Numbered from the stretch's first letter, positions 47,291 through 57,125 are shown. The stretch: 64,000 bases of DNA from Bacillota bacterium (GCA_014896355.1 JADBKO010000011.1:1-64000); one strand, 5' to 3'. Program-made: numbers and translations. Notes: generated from the sequence alone by a model not told the origin.

Positions 47291-48204
47291 ACATGCAGCC
47301 CCTTCGGCCGGGAGGAATACGAATGCCGGGCCTCCGGAGGCAAGACCTCCATCAGGGCCCGCAGCCCCACCTCCAGCTGGGCGTCATCCGGCTCGCGGGT
47401 GGTCAGCCGCTGCAGCCACCAGCCCGGTTGGGCCAGCCACCGCAACAGGAAAAACGGCTTCGGGCGCCCGGAGGCCCGGATGAGCTCATAGGAAAGGCCG
47501 GCCACCAGCGGCAGAATGGCTATGTGAATGAGAACACGCTGGACAAACGGCGGCCGTCCGAAGAAAGAAAAGACGAAAATGCTCACCAACAGCACAAAGA
47601 AGATGAAGCTGGTTCCGCAGCGGGGATGAATGCGGCTGTAGGGGCGCACCGCCTCCACGCTGAGATCGGCGCCGCCTTCGAAGGCGTTGATCACCTTGTG
47701 CTCAGCCCCGTGATATTGGAACACCCGCCGGATGTCCGGCATTAGGCCAATGGCAGCCAGGTAGCCGGTGAAGATGGCCACCTTGATGAGGCCCTCCAGG
47801 ACATTGAGTAGCAGATTGCTCTCCACAGCCCCCTGCACCAGGCGGATGATCCCTGCCGGCAAGGCGACGAAAAACACCAGAGCCAGGGCCAAGGCCAGGA
47901 TCATGCTCAGGGCCATGTCCCGGGGCTTGATCTCCACGTCCTCGTCGGCGGCAGCCACGTTGGCGGAAAAAACCAGCGACTGCACGCCGATGGCCAAGGA
48001 ATCCACCAGGGCCACCACGCCCCGGATCAAAGGCCACGCCAGCACGGGATAGCGCTTGGACCAGGGAGCCACAGGGCGGCGGTCCACCACGATCTGGTCG
48101 TCGTCGCGCCGCACGGCGGTGGCCATGACCTCACGGCCCCGCATCATGACCCCCTCGATCACCGCCTGCCCTCCATAATTCTCGATCCTTTGCACCAACC
48201 GCAT
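47284..48204 (-). CDS. DUF1385 family (YqhQ-like) membrane protein
   Basis: [27 protein letters not shown] ... [51 protein letters not shown]. Confidence 0.95.
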   Translation of the reverse strand: MRLVQRIENYGGQAVIEGVMMRGREVMATAVRRDDDQIVVDRRPVAPWSKRYPVLAWPLIRGVVALVDSLAIGVQSLVFSANVAAADEDVEIKPRDMALSMILALALALVFFVALPAGIIRLVQGAVESNLLLNVLEGLIKVAIFTGYLAAIGLMPDIRRVFQYHGAEHKVINAFEGGADLSVEAVRPYSRIHPRCGTSFIFFVLLVSIFVFSFFGRPPFVQRVLIHIAILPLVAGLSYELIRASGRPKPFFLLRWLAQPGWWLQRLTTREPDDAQLEVGLRALMEVLPPEARHSYSSRPKGLHVC

Positions 48205-48223
48205 GTCCGTGCCACCCGACCTC

Positions 48224-48268
48224 GCACGTGATTTTGCACGTGATTACGGATCATTATTACGGACCATT
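48224..48268. repeat. Two adjacent short direct repeats upstream of the DUF1385 gene
   Basis: GCACGTGATT at 48224 and 48236; ATTACGGATCATT at 48243 and ATTACGGACCATT at 48256. Confidence 0.8.
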
Positions 48269-48325
48269 CCGCCATGATCATAACGCATGCCTTTCCCGTC
48301 GGCAAGGGCAGGTGCGGCACCGTGG

Positions 48326-48940
48326 TCAGCCGCCGTGCTCCACGGGCGCCGTGTTCTGGCCGGGAGCGCCGGGCACTTCATGGCAGCGGCGGCAGCGGGC
48401 CTCGTAATGCTCCCTGGCTCCCACCAGGATCACGGGATCGGAGTATTGGGCAGGCTTGCCATTGACCAGCCTTTGGGTGCGGCTGGCCGGGTTGCCGCAG
48501 CGCACACAGATGGCTTGCAGTTTCGTAACGTATTCCGCCACGGCCATTAACGTAGGAATGGAGCCGAACGGCTCACCGCGGAAGTCCATGTCCAACCCGG
48601 CGGCGATCACGCGCTTCCCCCGGTCCGCCAGGCGCTGGCATACACTCACGATGGCCGCGTCGAAAAACTGAACCTCATCGATGGCCACCACTTCCGTATC
48701 CGGCTCCACCCGCTCCAGGATCTCCGCAGCCCGTGCCACCGGCACCGCTTCCAAGCTTGTCCCGTTATGGGAGGCCACTCGCTCCACTCCGTACCTGTGA
48801 TCCAGCTTCGGCTTGAACACCTGGACCTTTTGCCTGGCAATCTGTGCCCGGCGGACTCTACGGATGAGCTCCTCGCTTTTGCCGCTGAACATGGAGCCGG
48901 TGATGACTTCCAGCCAGCCGGAATCCCGAATTGCGTACAA
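48326..48940 (-). CDS. tdk: Thymidine kinase
   Basis: [44 protein letters not shown] ... [43 protein letters not shown], CxxC zinc sites. Confidence 0.97.
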   Translation of the reverse strand: MYAIRDSGWLEVITGSMFSGKSEELIRRVRRAQIARQKVQVFKPKLDHRYGVERVASHNGTSLEAVPVARAAEILERVEPDTEVVAIDEVQFFDAAIVSVCQRLADRGKRVIAAGLDMDFRGEPFGSIPTLMAVAEYVTKLQAICVRCGNPASRTQRLVNGKPAQYSDPVILVGAREHYEARCRRCHEVPGAPGQNTAPVEHGG

Positions 48941-49055
48941 TTGCGAACCTCCCTGCCTCCAGGCACATTTCCCGCACCTGCACCGCGGCCGGCGCCGGCA
49001 GGGAATCTTCGCCGTGCCTGGGTCCGTTCCCTCCCATCCGTCAACTGTTGTGCCG

Positions 49056-50387
49056 TCAACTGTTGTGCCGCCATGCGGACAGGCGGGCTGCCAGATGGGG
49101 GGATATCATGGCCCGGACCGCCACGCCGGCGGGCGTATACCGGGTGGAGATGACCCTGCCGTCGTCGTGCAGCCGGCGCAGCTCTCCCAGGCGGTCATAG
49201 GGAAAGAGAAAAGTGGCTTCCTGCTCATGCCGGGCCACATATGCGGCCAAAAGCTGCTTCAGAGAGTCCAGGCCGAACCCCGTCCGGGCGGACACCATGA
49301 CCCTGCCCCAGGGCCTAACTGGGCCGAGACCGCCCTCCGGGTCCCCGCTGGGACGCCGCGCTTCGTCGGTACTGGCGGAGCTCAGGCCGGACCGCATCCA
49401 AGGCAAAGCGGGTGAAGGCAGCAGGTCCACCTTGTTGTAGGCCTCGATCAAAGGCTTCCCGCCTGCTCCCAGTTCCTGTAGCACCTGTTCCACGACGGCC
49501 TTCTGAGCCAGGCAGTCCGGGGCATGGATGTCGATGACGTGGATCAGAACATCCGCATCCACGGCTTCCTCCAGGGTGGCCCGGAACGCCGCCACCAGCT
49601 GATGCGGGAGCTTGCGAATGAAGCCCACGGTGTCGGTGACCAACACGGAGCCGCATCCCGGCAGCACCAGGCGGCGGGTGAGCGGATCCAACGTGGCAAA
49701 CAGGCGGTCCTCTGCGGCGGCCCCGGCCTGAGTCAAGGCGTTCAGCAGGGATGTCTTCCCGGCATTGGTGTATCCCACCAGGGCCACCAAAGCCAGTTCA
49801 TGCTGGCGCCGGCGGTCCCGTACCTGCTGGCGCCTGCCCTCCACCTGCGCCAGCTGGGTCCGTAGCCAGGCGATGCGGCGGCGCACGCGGCGGCGGTCTG
49901 TTTCCAGGCGGGTTTCCCCCGGGCCCCGGGTGCCAATGCCCCCGCCCAGACGGGACAGCGCGCCGCCCCGCCCGGCCAGGCGGGGCAGCAGGTACGTGAG
50001 CTGAGCCAGCTCCACCTGTAGGGCTCCCTCGCGGGTGTGAGCCCTCTGGGCGAAAATGTCCAGGATCAGCTGGGTCCGGTCCAGCACCCGCACATCCAGG
50101 TAATCCTCCAGATTGCGCTGGACCGCAGGGCTGAGCTCGTCGTCCACCAGGATCAAATCCGGCGTGAGCCGGTGGCAGAGGCTGTGCAGCTCCTCCAACT
50201 TTCCGCGGGTCACGAGGGTGGCAGGGTCCACGGCCCCTGACCGCAATGGCAGGATCTCCAGGGGGAGCACTCCGGCGGAACGGGCCAGCTCAGCCAGCTC
50301 CGGCAATGTCTCCGCGTCGGACCCCACCAGAATGGCACGGCGGGGTTGACCGGCACGGCTGGATGGCCCCGGTTGCTTCACCCGCAC
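49056..50387 (-). CDS. hflX: GTPase HflX
   Basis: [36 protein letters not shown]...[12 protein letters not shown]...[21 protein letters not shown]...[11 protein letters not shown]...[25 protein letters not shown]. Confidence 0.97.
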   Translation of the reverse strand: MRVKQPGPSSRAGQPRRAILVGSDAETLPELAELARSAGVLPLEILPLRSGAVDPATLVTRGKLEELHSLCHRLTPDLILVDDELSPAVQRNLEDYLDVRVLDRTQLILDIFAQRAHTREGALQVELAQLTYLLPRLAGRGGALSRLGGGIGTRGPGETRLETDRRRVRRRIAWLRTQLAQVEGRRQQVRDRRRQHELALVALVGYTNAGKTSLLNALTQAGAAAEDRLFATLDPLTRRLVLPGCGSVLVTDTVGFIRKLPHQLVAAFRATLEEAVDADVLIHVIDIHAPDCLAQKAVVEQVLQELGAGGKPLIEAYNKVDLLPSPALPWMRSGLSSASTDEARRPSGDPEGGLGPVRPWGRVMVSARTGFGLDSLKQLLAAYVARHEQEATFLFPYDRLGELRRLHDDGRVISTRYTPAGVAVRAMISPHLAARLSAWRHNS

Positions 50388-51163
50388 CCCTCCTCCTTCT
50401 TTAGGTTCCGCTCATAGATCAGTCGCAGGCCTTCCAGAGTGAGCATGGGGTTCACGACCTCGATCTCCGGGACTTCCCGGGCCACCATGGAGGCCAGGCC
50501 CCCGGTGGCCACCACGCGGGTCTGGCTGCCCAACTCCTCTTTCATGCGCTGCACCAGCTCGCGGACCTGCCCGATGACCCCGTAGAGGATTCCGGCCTGA
50601 AGGGCGGAAACGGTGTTTCGGCCGATGGCCTGCCGCGGCTTGACCAGCTCGACCCGGCGCAGCTGGGCCGTGTGGGAGAAAAGGGCTTCGGCAGAAATCC
50701 ACACCCCCGGAGCGATGGCGCCGCCCAGGTATTCGCCTGCGGGCGAGATGGCATCAAATGTGGTGGCGGTGCCGAAATCCACCACGATGGCGGGAGCTCC
50801 GTAAAGCTCCAAGGCTGCCACGGCGTTCGCGATACGGTCCGCCCCCACCTCCTTGGGATTCTCATACTTGATGGCCAGGCCGGTCCGAATCCCAGGCTCC
50901 ACAAACAGAGGCTGGCAATGGAAATAATGTCGCGCCATCTCCTCCACGGCGGGGATCACGGGAGGGACCACCGTAGCCACCACCACGCTGTCCACCGCGG
51001 CAGGGTCCAGCCCCTCATGCCGCAGGAACGCACGGATGAAGACGCCGTACTCGTCAGCGGTGCGTTCCGGGTCTGTGGCCATCCGCCAATGGTACAGCAG
51101 CTTGCCTTTTTGGTAGACGCCAACGACGACATTGGTATTTCCTACGTCGATTGCCAACAGCAT
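50378..51163 (-). CDS. coaX: Type III pantothenate kinase
   Basis: MLLAIDVGNTNVVVGVYQKGKLLYHWRMATDPERTADEYGVFIRAFL ... IVVDFGTATTFDAISPAGEYLGGAIAPGVWISAEALF. Confidence 0.97.
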   Translation of the reverse strand: MLLAIDVGNTNVVVGVYQKGKLLYHWRMATDPERTADEYGVFIRAFLRHEGLDPAAVDSVVVATVVPPVIPAVEEMARHYFHCQPLFVEPGIRTGLAIKYENPKEVGADRIANAVAALELYGAPAIVVDFGTATTFDAISPAGEYLGGAIAPGVWISAEALFSHTAQLRRVELVKPRQAIGRNTVSALQAGILYGVIGQVRELVQRMKEELGSQTRVVATGGLASMVAREVPEIEVVNPMLTLEGLRLIYERNLKKEEGCG

Positions 51164-51343
51164 GGGCTTTCCCGGTCCTTTCCTGGGCGCTGGACTGGAG
51201 GCGGCTCCGGGGCACCACGGCTCCGCTGACAGCGGAATTCGTCGTTCCCCGGGCGGCTTCCTTCAGGCGGAGAACAAGTAAAGCCAGGCCGCATACAGGA
51301 GGGCCAAAGGCGGCTAGCGTAAAGTAGACGGTCAATACGGGTG

Positions 51344-51371
51344 TTGACAACTGCCACGCATGTGGTATAGT
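51344..51371 (+). promoter_or_regulatory. Sigma-A-type promoter for tRNA-Leu
   Basis: TTGACA-N16-TATAGT ending 25 bp before the tRNA. Confidence 0.8.
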
Positions 51372-51396
51372 TTATCTTGCTTACATGAACACCCGT

Positions 51397-51484
51397 GCCG
51401 AAGTGGTGGAATTGGCAGACGCGCTACATTCAGGGTGTAGTGGGCTTTACGCCCGTGGGGGTTCAAATCCCCCCTTCGGCACCA
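51397..51484 (+). tRNA. tRNA-Leu(CAG), CCA encoded
   Basis: Acceptor GCCGAAG/CTTCGGC, TGGTGGAATTGGCAGACGCG D-arm, anticodon stem-loop CTACA-TTCAGGG-TGTAG, long variable arm, GGGGGTTCAAATCCCCC T-arm, A-CCA end. Confidence 0.97.
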
Positions 51485-51626
51485 GAAAAGCAGAGAGGGC
51501 TGGATTCCGGACGGGAAATGCCGGCAGCATCCCGCCAGCCTTCAGGCAGATAACGAATGCGCAGATTGCGGGGAGTGTCCGGCCGGTATTCTGGCTGTGG
51601 GCCGGGCAAATCTCCGGCGCAGGGTC

Positions 51627-51648
51627 GCCGCCTAGGCGGCCTTTTTTT
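51627..51648 (+). terminator. Putative intrinsic terminator
   Basis: GCCGC-CTAG-GCGGC followed by C and T7, downstream of tRNA-Leu; short stem. Confidence 0.55.
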
Positions 51649-52003
51649 ATGCTTTCACCCTGCGACCCTGTCGCTCCGGTTCCCTGCGGCCAGGAAGCTC
51701 CGCCCGATCCAGCGCCGGATCTCGGTACCGGTTGACTTGCGCTCGCGGGCAACGCCCCGTCTTCCGTCGCGCAGCTCCCGGCCAAGGCGTCGAGCCACGC
51801 CCGCTCGACGCCGCGCCCGGATTTGCCGGTCTGCATGTCGCCCATCCTCCACGGCCAGGTCCCACCGCGCCAGCGCGACCTCCCTGCCGGTCCCCCCAGG
51901 GATTCCACCCGGCCGTCCCACCGGTTGACCACTGGAAGCCCCCCTCTTTCGTTGACGCGCGGGTCTCCTGCAGCACAACCACGGCAACGGAGATGCAAGA
52001 AGA

Positions 52004-52162
52004 ACCCTCGTTAGGCCAGGCTCCTGCGTGGTACAGAGGCCGCTGCTCCGGAACGTCGAGAGACGCCAAGGGGTAGGGCAAGTCCGGTCAGAACAAGGCC
52101 GGGCTCGAAGCGGCTGGGATTGATCCCTACGACACGCAGTGCTGAAGCTCAACCAGTGGGGG
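52004..52162 (+). ncRNA. M-box (ykoK leader) Mg2+-sensing riboswitch
   Basis: Primary-sequence match to recalled M-box landmarks in order: CGTTAGGCCAGGCTCCTGCGTGG, CCGCTGCTCCGGAACGTCGAGAGACGCCAAGGGGTAGGGCA, and the 3' signature CAGTGCTGAAGCTCAAC; flanks can form a P1-like stem. Boundaries approximate. Confidence 0.9.
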
Positions 52163-52249
52163 GCGTTTCGGTCGGCGCTGGGCGTTGGGCCCCGCGCCTC
52201 CCCAGGCTCCGCGCCTGGGGATGAAAGCCGGCAGATAAGTCTGGCAGCC

Positions 52250-52280
52250 CTCCCTGGTCGCACGCCGGGGAGTTTTTTTT
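52250..52280 (+). terminator. Intrinsic terminator, likely the M-box expression platform
   Basis: CTCCCTGG-TCGCACG-CCGGGGAG (8 bp with one G-T) followed by T8, about 90 nt after the M-box. Confidence 0.8.
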
Positions 52281-52613
52281 GCCCAGTGTGCTGCGGCGGT
52301 GGCGAAGCGTGGGATGAGCACAAGGATTTGCGCGGAATAACGGCACGCGAACGTCCGCCGAAATCCAACGGCACATGGAACCGGCCAGGGGGTGGGGATA
52401 TGGACGGCGGCCCTAGATGGTGCTCACAAAGAATCGGCACCTCACAAGCTGAAGCTGCGATCGCTGAGTGGCTGGGCGGCGCGGGAGCACGGCTGGAAGC
52501 GGCTGGCGCTGCGAGCCAACGGAGGCGAGGGCAAGGCGGGGAGGGGTCGGCGTTTCTCGTCCGCCGGGCACGGCCCCCCCATCCATTGGGTACGGCCCCC
52601 CTGGCGGAGGCCG

Positions 52614-52717
52614 GCACGATTCAGCAAGACTGCGCGACCGGCAAGACCGCACGATCGGTAGGGCTGCATGATCGGTTGGACCGTACGATCCGTGCGCTAA
52701 GATCGCGTGATCCGTAG
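52614..52717. repeat. Degenerate ~17-bp tandem repeat
   Basis: Units GCACGATTCAGCAAGACT / GCGCGACCGGCAAGACC / GCACGATCGGTAGGGCT / GCATGATCGGTTGGACC / GTACGATCCGTGCGCTA, then an offset GCGTGATCCGTAG. Confidence 0.65.
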
Positions 52718-52912
52718 TCTGACCCCGGCTTTCCACCTTCTTCTTTTCACCTCTCTCCTTGGCTGCTCCAACTGGGATTCTGTCACTTCCCGTTGCCTTC
52801 CCTCCCCGCGGCTATCGCAGTTCCTGCAGTGGCTTCGGCCGAGGTCTCCTGGCGGCTGGCGATTGGCGCTGGTCCCTGACATGGCGCGCCCGGCATAGGG
52901 GAGGCGGTTACG

Positions 52913-55666
52913 ATGTGGAAGCTCGGTATTGGAACACTGTTGTCTGCAGCAGAACGGAAATGGAGAACCAGAAACGCTCAGCCGGATTCGAAGGTTTGGG
53001 CGCAGGCCGCAGGGCTGCTGGCTGCAGCCCGCTTACCCGCTCACGCCGTCTTGGCACAGCAGAAAAGTTCACTGGCAGGCCTCACCGCCGAGGATGTGCA
53101 GAGCCGCCTGGAGCAGTTCGGCCCCAATGAAGTCGTGCATGAAGAGCGCCAGACGGTTTGGCGGCGGCTATGGGAGAACGTTCGCAACCCCCTGGTCGTC
53201 CTGTTGGCCGTGCTCGCGACCGTCTCCCTGGCCACGGGCGACGCCACGGGTGCAGCCATGATGGGCTTCATGGTCGTGCTAGGCGTGGTCCTCCGCTATT
53301 TCCAGGAGGCCCGGGCCGACGCCGCCGCCCGGGAACTGCAAGCTATGGTCTCGACCACGGCTACGGTGGTCAGGGACGGCCAGAAGCAGGAGGTTCCCAT
53401 CCGCGAGCTGGTGCCGGGCGACGTGGTCTGCCTGGCTGCTGGCGACATGGTGCCGGGCGATATCCGGCTCATATCTGCCCGGGACTTGTTCGTGAACCAG
53501 GCAGCGCTGACCGGCGAGTCGCTACCTGTGGAGAAGACGGCGGAAGCGGACGAGCGGGCGGAGCTATCTAGCGCGCTCGAGGCGGCGGACCTGTGCTTCA
53601 TGGGGACCAACGTGGAAAGCGGGACGGCCACGGCGGTGGTTCTGGCTACCGGCAGCCGGACCTATTTCGGCTCCCTGGCCAAGAGCGTGACCGCCCCGGC
53701 GGTGGCTACCAGCTTTGACACGGGCATTAACCGGTTTACCTGGCTGATGATCCGGCTGATGGCCGTGATGGTGCCGGCGGTCTTCCTCATCAATGGGCTG
53801 ACTAAGGGGAACTGGCTGGAGGCCTTTCTGTTCGCCTTGGCCGTGGCGGTGGGTTTGACGCCGGAGATGCTGCCGATGATCGTCACGGTCAATCTGTCCA
53901 AGGGCGCGCTGGCCATGTCGCGGCGCAAAGTCATCGTCAAGCGGCTGGCAGCCATCCAAAACTTCGGTGCCATGGACGTCCTGTGCACAGACAAGACCGG
54001 GACCATCACCGAAGGCCGGGTGGTGCTGGAAAAGCATATCGACATCCATGGCCGCGAGAGTGACAGTGTGCTCGGCTATGCGTTCCTCAACAGCTTCTAC
54101 CAGACCGGGCTCAAGAGTATGCTGGACGTGGCTGTGCTGGAGCACCGGGAAGTGGAGGCGGATCTGAAGGTCGAAACCCGCTACCGCAAGGTCGACGAGA
54201 TCCCGTTCGACTTTGTACGGCGCCGGATGTCGGTGGTGGTGCACGAGGCGGGCGATGGCCATCTGTTGATTTGCAAGGGCGCAGTGGAAGAGCTGCTCAA
54301 CCTCTGCACGACGCTGGCAGACGGAGACGCGGTGGTCCCGTTCAGCGAGGAGCGGCGGCGCCAGGCGCTGGAGCTGGTTCACCGGCTCAACGAAGACGGG
54401 CTGCGGGTTTTGGCGCTGGGATTCAAGCGATTGCCGGCCGGGGAGCGTCTTTACACGGTGCAGGACGAGTCCGAGCTGACCCTCATGGGCTTTCTGGCGT
54501 TTCTGGACCCGCCCAAGGCCACCGCTGCCCAGTCGATCCGGGAGTTGGCTGCCCTGGGGGTGCAGGTGAAGATCCTGACGGGCGATAACGACGTGGTGAC
54601 ACGGCGTATCTGTCAGGAGGTCGGGCTGGTGCCGGGCACCGAGCCAGTGCCGCCCGTCGGGCCGGTGGCGGGTGCAGGGCCAGAGCCGGGTGTCGAACCA
54701 GTGCTTCGCGCCGGGCCGGAGGCAGGTGTTGTGCTGGTGGGCAGCGAGATCGAGAACATGACCGATGCCGAGCTGGCCGAACAAGTCGACCGGGTCTCGA
54801 TCTTCGCTAAGCTGGCACCGGCCGATAAGGAGCGCGTCATTCGCATCCTGCGGGAACGCGGCCACGTGGTGGGTTTCATGGGCGACGGGATCAACGACGC
54901 GCCGGCTCTGCGGGCTGCAGACGTGGGCATCTCTGTGGACAGCGCGGTAGACATCGCCAGGGAGTCGTCGGACATCATTTTGCTCGAAAACAGCCTGTTG
55001 GTCCTGCGGGACGGAGTGATGGAAGGCCGCCGGGTATTCGGAAACATCCTCAAGTACATCAAGATGGCGGCCAGCTCGAACTTCGGGAACATGTTCAGCG
55101 TCGTCGGCGGCAGCTTGTTCCTGCCATTCTTGCCGATGCTGCCCCTGCAGATTCTGACCAACAATCTGCTGTACGATCTATCCCAGACGGCGATTCCCAC
55201 CGACGAGGTAGACGCGGAGTGGCTGGCTGTGCCCAGGAAGTGGGCGGTGGGCGAGATTCAGCGCTTCATCCTGGCCATCGGACCGATCAGCTCGATCTTC
55301 GACTATGCAACTTTCTTGATCATGCTGTTCGTGTTTGGGGCCTGGGCTACGCCGGATCTTTACCACCAACAACTGTTCCACACCGCGTGGTTTACGGAGT
55401 CGCTGTTCACCCAGACGCTGATCATCCATGTCATCCGGACGAACAAGATCCCGTTCCTGCAAAGCTGGGCGAGCCGGCCTTTAACGCTGACCTCGCTGAT
55501 CATTGTGCTGGTGGGGGCGCTCTTGCCGTTCTCGCCGTTGGCAGGCATGCTAGGATTTGTGCATCTACCCGGACTGTTCTGGCTGCTGCTGGCCGCGATG
55601 CTGATCAGCTATGTGGTGCTTACGCAGGTGGTGAAAAGCTGGTTCGTGCGGCGATTCCCGGGCTAG
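52913..55666 (+). CDS. mgtA: MgtA-type Mg2+-transporting P-type ATPase
   Basis: DVLCTDKTGTITEGRVVLEKHIDIHG phosphorylation motif, NQAALTGESLPVEK, KILTGDNDVVTRRICQEVGL, VGFMGDGINDAPALRAADVGISVDSAVDIARESSDIILLE. Confidence 0.95.
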   Translation: MWKLGIGTLLSAAERKWRTRNAQPDSKVWAQAAGLLAAARLPAHAVLAQQKSSLAGLTAEDVQSRLEQFGPNEVVHEERQTVWRRLWENVRNPLVVLLAVLATVSLATGDATGAAMMGFMVVLGVVLRYFQEARADAAARELQAMVSTTATVVRDGQKQEVPIRELVPGDVVCLAAGDMVPGDIRLISARDLFVNQAALTGESLPVEKTAEADERAELSSALEAADLCFMGTNVESGTATAVVLATGSRTYFGSLAKSVTAPAVATSFDTGINRFTWLMIRLMAVMVPAVFLINGLTKGNWLEAFLFALAVAVGLTPEMLPMIVTVNLSKGALAMSRRKVIVKRLAAIQNFGAMDVLCTDKTGTITEGRVVLEKHIDIHGRESDSVLGYAFLNSFYQTGLKSMLDVAVLEHREVEADLKVETRYRKVDEIPFDFVRRRMSVVVHEAGDGHLLICKGAVEELLNLCTTLADGDAVVPFSEERRRQALELVHRLNEDGLRVLALGFKRLPAGERLYTVQDESELTLMGFLAFLDPPKATAAQSIRELAALGVQVKILTGDNDVVTRRICQEVGLVPGTEPVPPVGPVAGAGPEPGVEPVLRAGPEAGVVLVGSEIENMTDAELAEQVDRVSIFAKLAPADKERVIRILRERGHVVGFMGDGINDAPALRAADVGISVDSAVDIARESSDIILLENSLLVLRDGVMEGRRVFGNILKYIKMAASSNFGNMFSVVGGSLFLPFLPMLPLQILTNNLLYDLSQTAIPTDEVDAEWLAVPRKWAVGEIQRFILAIGPISSIFDYATFLIMLFVFGAWATPDLYHQQLFHTAWFTESLFTQTLIIHVIRTNKIPFLQSWASRPLTLTSLIIVLVGALLPFSPLAGMLGFVHLPGLFWLLLAAMLISYVVLTQVVKSWFVRRFPG

Positions 55667-55812
55667 CGGAGCGCCGCCGGGCGCCGTTGGGCTATCTCGA
55701 GGCGGTGGCGCAGGTGGACAATCTCTTCGGGCGGGCCGGCCCTGGCAGGACTACCCCTCGCGCAGGGGGAATATGCCAACGCAACAGCCCATCCACGGAC
55801 GGAGGGATCGTC

Positions 55813-57045
55813 TTGCCCTTGCTCAGCCTGTGCATGATCGTGCGCAACGAAGAAAAGAACCTGGCCCGCTGCCTGGCCAGCGTCCGGGGAGCCGTCGATG
55901 AGATCATCGTGGTGGATACCGGGTCCACAGACGGCACGGCCCAGCTGGCCCGCTCGCTGGGGGCGCAGGTGTTCTCTTACGAATGGCAGGACGACTTCGC
56001 CGCCGCCCGCAACGCGTCGCTGGCCCACGCTCACGGCGACTGGGTCCTGGTCCTGGATGCCGACGAGGAGTTGGCCCCCGGCCACGGCCCGCGCCTGCGG
56101 ACCCTTTTGGCCGCGCCGCAGTACGACTGGTACTTCTTGGAGTGTTTCACTTTCCTGGGCGGCCCAGGCCATCCGGAGCAAGCCCAGCGGGGGCGGGTGT
56201 TACGCCTGTTTCGAGGCGGGCTGTTCGAGTATCGCCACGCCGTGCACGAAGAGGTGACCCCAGTGTTTGAGAGCCAGAATGGGCGTCTTATGGGGACAGG
56301 TCCGCACAGCCCTCCCCTCGGCCCCGGCGATTCGGGCCTCCTCATCCTCCACCACGGGTACGAGCCGGGGGTCGCAGTGCACGGCCAGCAGGCCCAGGCG
56401 CACAGCAAAGCGTCCGGCGCGCAGCTTTGCCCCAGCGGCGGTTCAGCTGGCTCCGCCCGCCCCCCGGACCCGGATCCCATCCGCGAAAAGGCCCGCCGCT
56501 ATGTGGACCTGATTTCCCGGCGTCTCGCAGAAACTCCCGCGGACGCCTATCTGCACTATGCCCTGGCCACCGACTACACCCAGCTGGGGGACTTTGCCTC
56601 CGCCCTCCGGGAGCTGTTCGCCGCCCACGAACTGCAGGGCGTCTGGACCTCCAAGCTGCTGCTGGACACCGTCCAATGCCTTCGCTCCCTCCACCGCTAC
56701 GGCGAGGCCTTGGATTTGCTGGATGAAGGATTCCGCCTTTACCCCGACTTCACGGACCTCTATTTCATACAGGGTACATTGGCCCTGGATCTGGAACGCC
56801 CGGACCTGGCCCAGGCTGCCTTCAGGGAGTGCCTTCGCCGCGGCGAGGCGCCCACCCGCTACACCACCACGCCGGGCGTGGGATCATACCTGGCGGAGTA
56901 CAACCTCGGCGTCATTGCGGAGGTCCTGGGCCGCACGGACGAGGCCGCAGCCCACTACCGGCGTGCCCAGGCGTCGGCGCCCCAGTTTCGTGCCGCCGCG
57001 GAGCGTCTGGCAGCCCTACGGTGCCGGCAGGATCCGCCAAAGTGA
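55813..57045 (+). CDS. Family 2 glycosyltransferase with TPR-like C-terminus
   Basis: LPLLSLCMIVRNEEKNLARCLASVRGAVDEIIVVDTGSTDGTAQLARSLGAQVFSYEWQDDFAAARNASLAHAHGDWVLVLDADEEL. Likely TTG start at 55813 after GGAGGG; the 55219 start in the track lies out of frame inside mgtA. Confidence 0.9.
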   Translation: MPLLSLCMIVRNEEKNLARCLASVRGAVDEIIVVDTGSTDGTAQLARSLGAQVFSYEWQDDFAAARNASLAHAHGDWVLVLDADEELAPGHGPRLRTLLAAPQYDWYFLECFTFLGGPGHPEQAQRGRVLRLFRGGLFEYRHAVHEEVTPVFESQNGRLMGTGPHSPPLGPGDSGLLILHHGYEPGVAVHGQQAQAHSKASGAQLCPSGGSAGSARPPDPDPIREKARRYVDLISRRLAETPADAYLHYALATDYTQLGDFASALRELFAAHELQGVWTSKLLLDTVQCLRSLHRYGEALDLLDEGFRLYPDFTDLYFIQGTLALDLERPDLAQAAFRECLRRGEAPTRYTTTPGVGSYLAEYNLGVIAEVLGRTDEAAAHYRRAQASAPQFRAAAERLAALRCRQDPPK

Positions 57046-57054
57046 CTTTTCCTC

Positions 57055-57081
57055 TTAAGTCTCAGCTCGTCAGGCCGATAA
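57055..57081 (+). promoter_or_regulatory. Candidate sigma-28 (SigD/FliA) flagellar promoter
   Basis: TTAAGTCT-N11-GCCGATAA; matches the FliA consensus TAAAGTTT-N11-GCCGATAA with a perfect -10 and perfect spacing. Confidence 0.75.
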
Positions 57082-57107
57082 AGTAAACGAAATCAGTACA
57101 CAGGAGT

Positions 57108-57125
57108 CCAGGCTAGCAAGCCTGG
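57108..57125 (+). other. Perfect 7-bp hairpin near the 5' end of the predicted flagellin leader
   Basis: CCAGGCT-AGCA-AGCCTGG. Confidence 0.6.

Noticed and set aside
51447-52081. Possible CDS (183-aa and 144-aa minus ORFs) around the tRNA-Leu terminator
   Set aside because: Overlap the tRNA, terminator or M-box, composition is Gly/Arg/Pro-rich and no family was recognised.
52614-52717. Possible CRISPR array
   Set aside because: Repeat units are contiguous, ~17 bp and degenerate with no unique spacers; no cas genes in the window.
55219-55812. N-terminal part of the 608-aa ORF overlapping mgtA
   Set aside because: Out of frame with the real MgtA, which continues to 55666; GT2 homology begins only at LPLLSLCMIV (about 55813) after a GGAGGG RBS.
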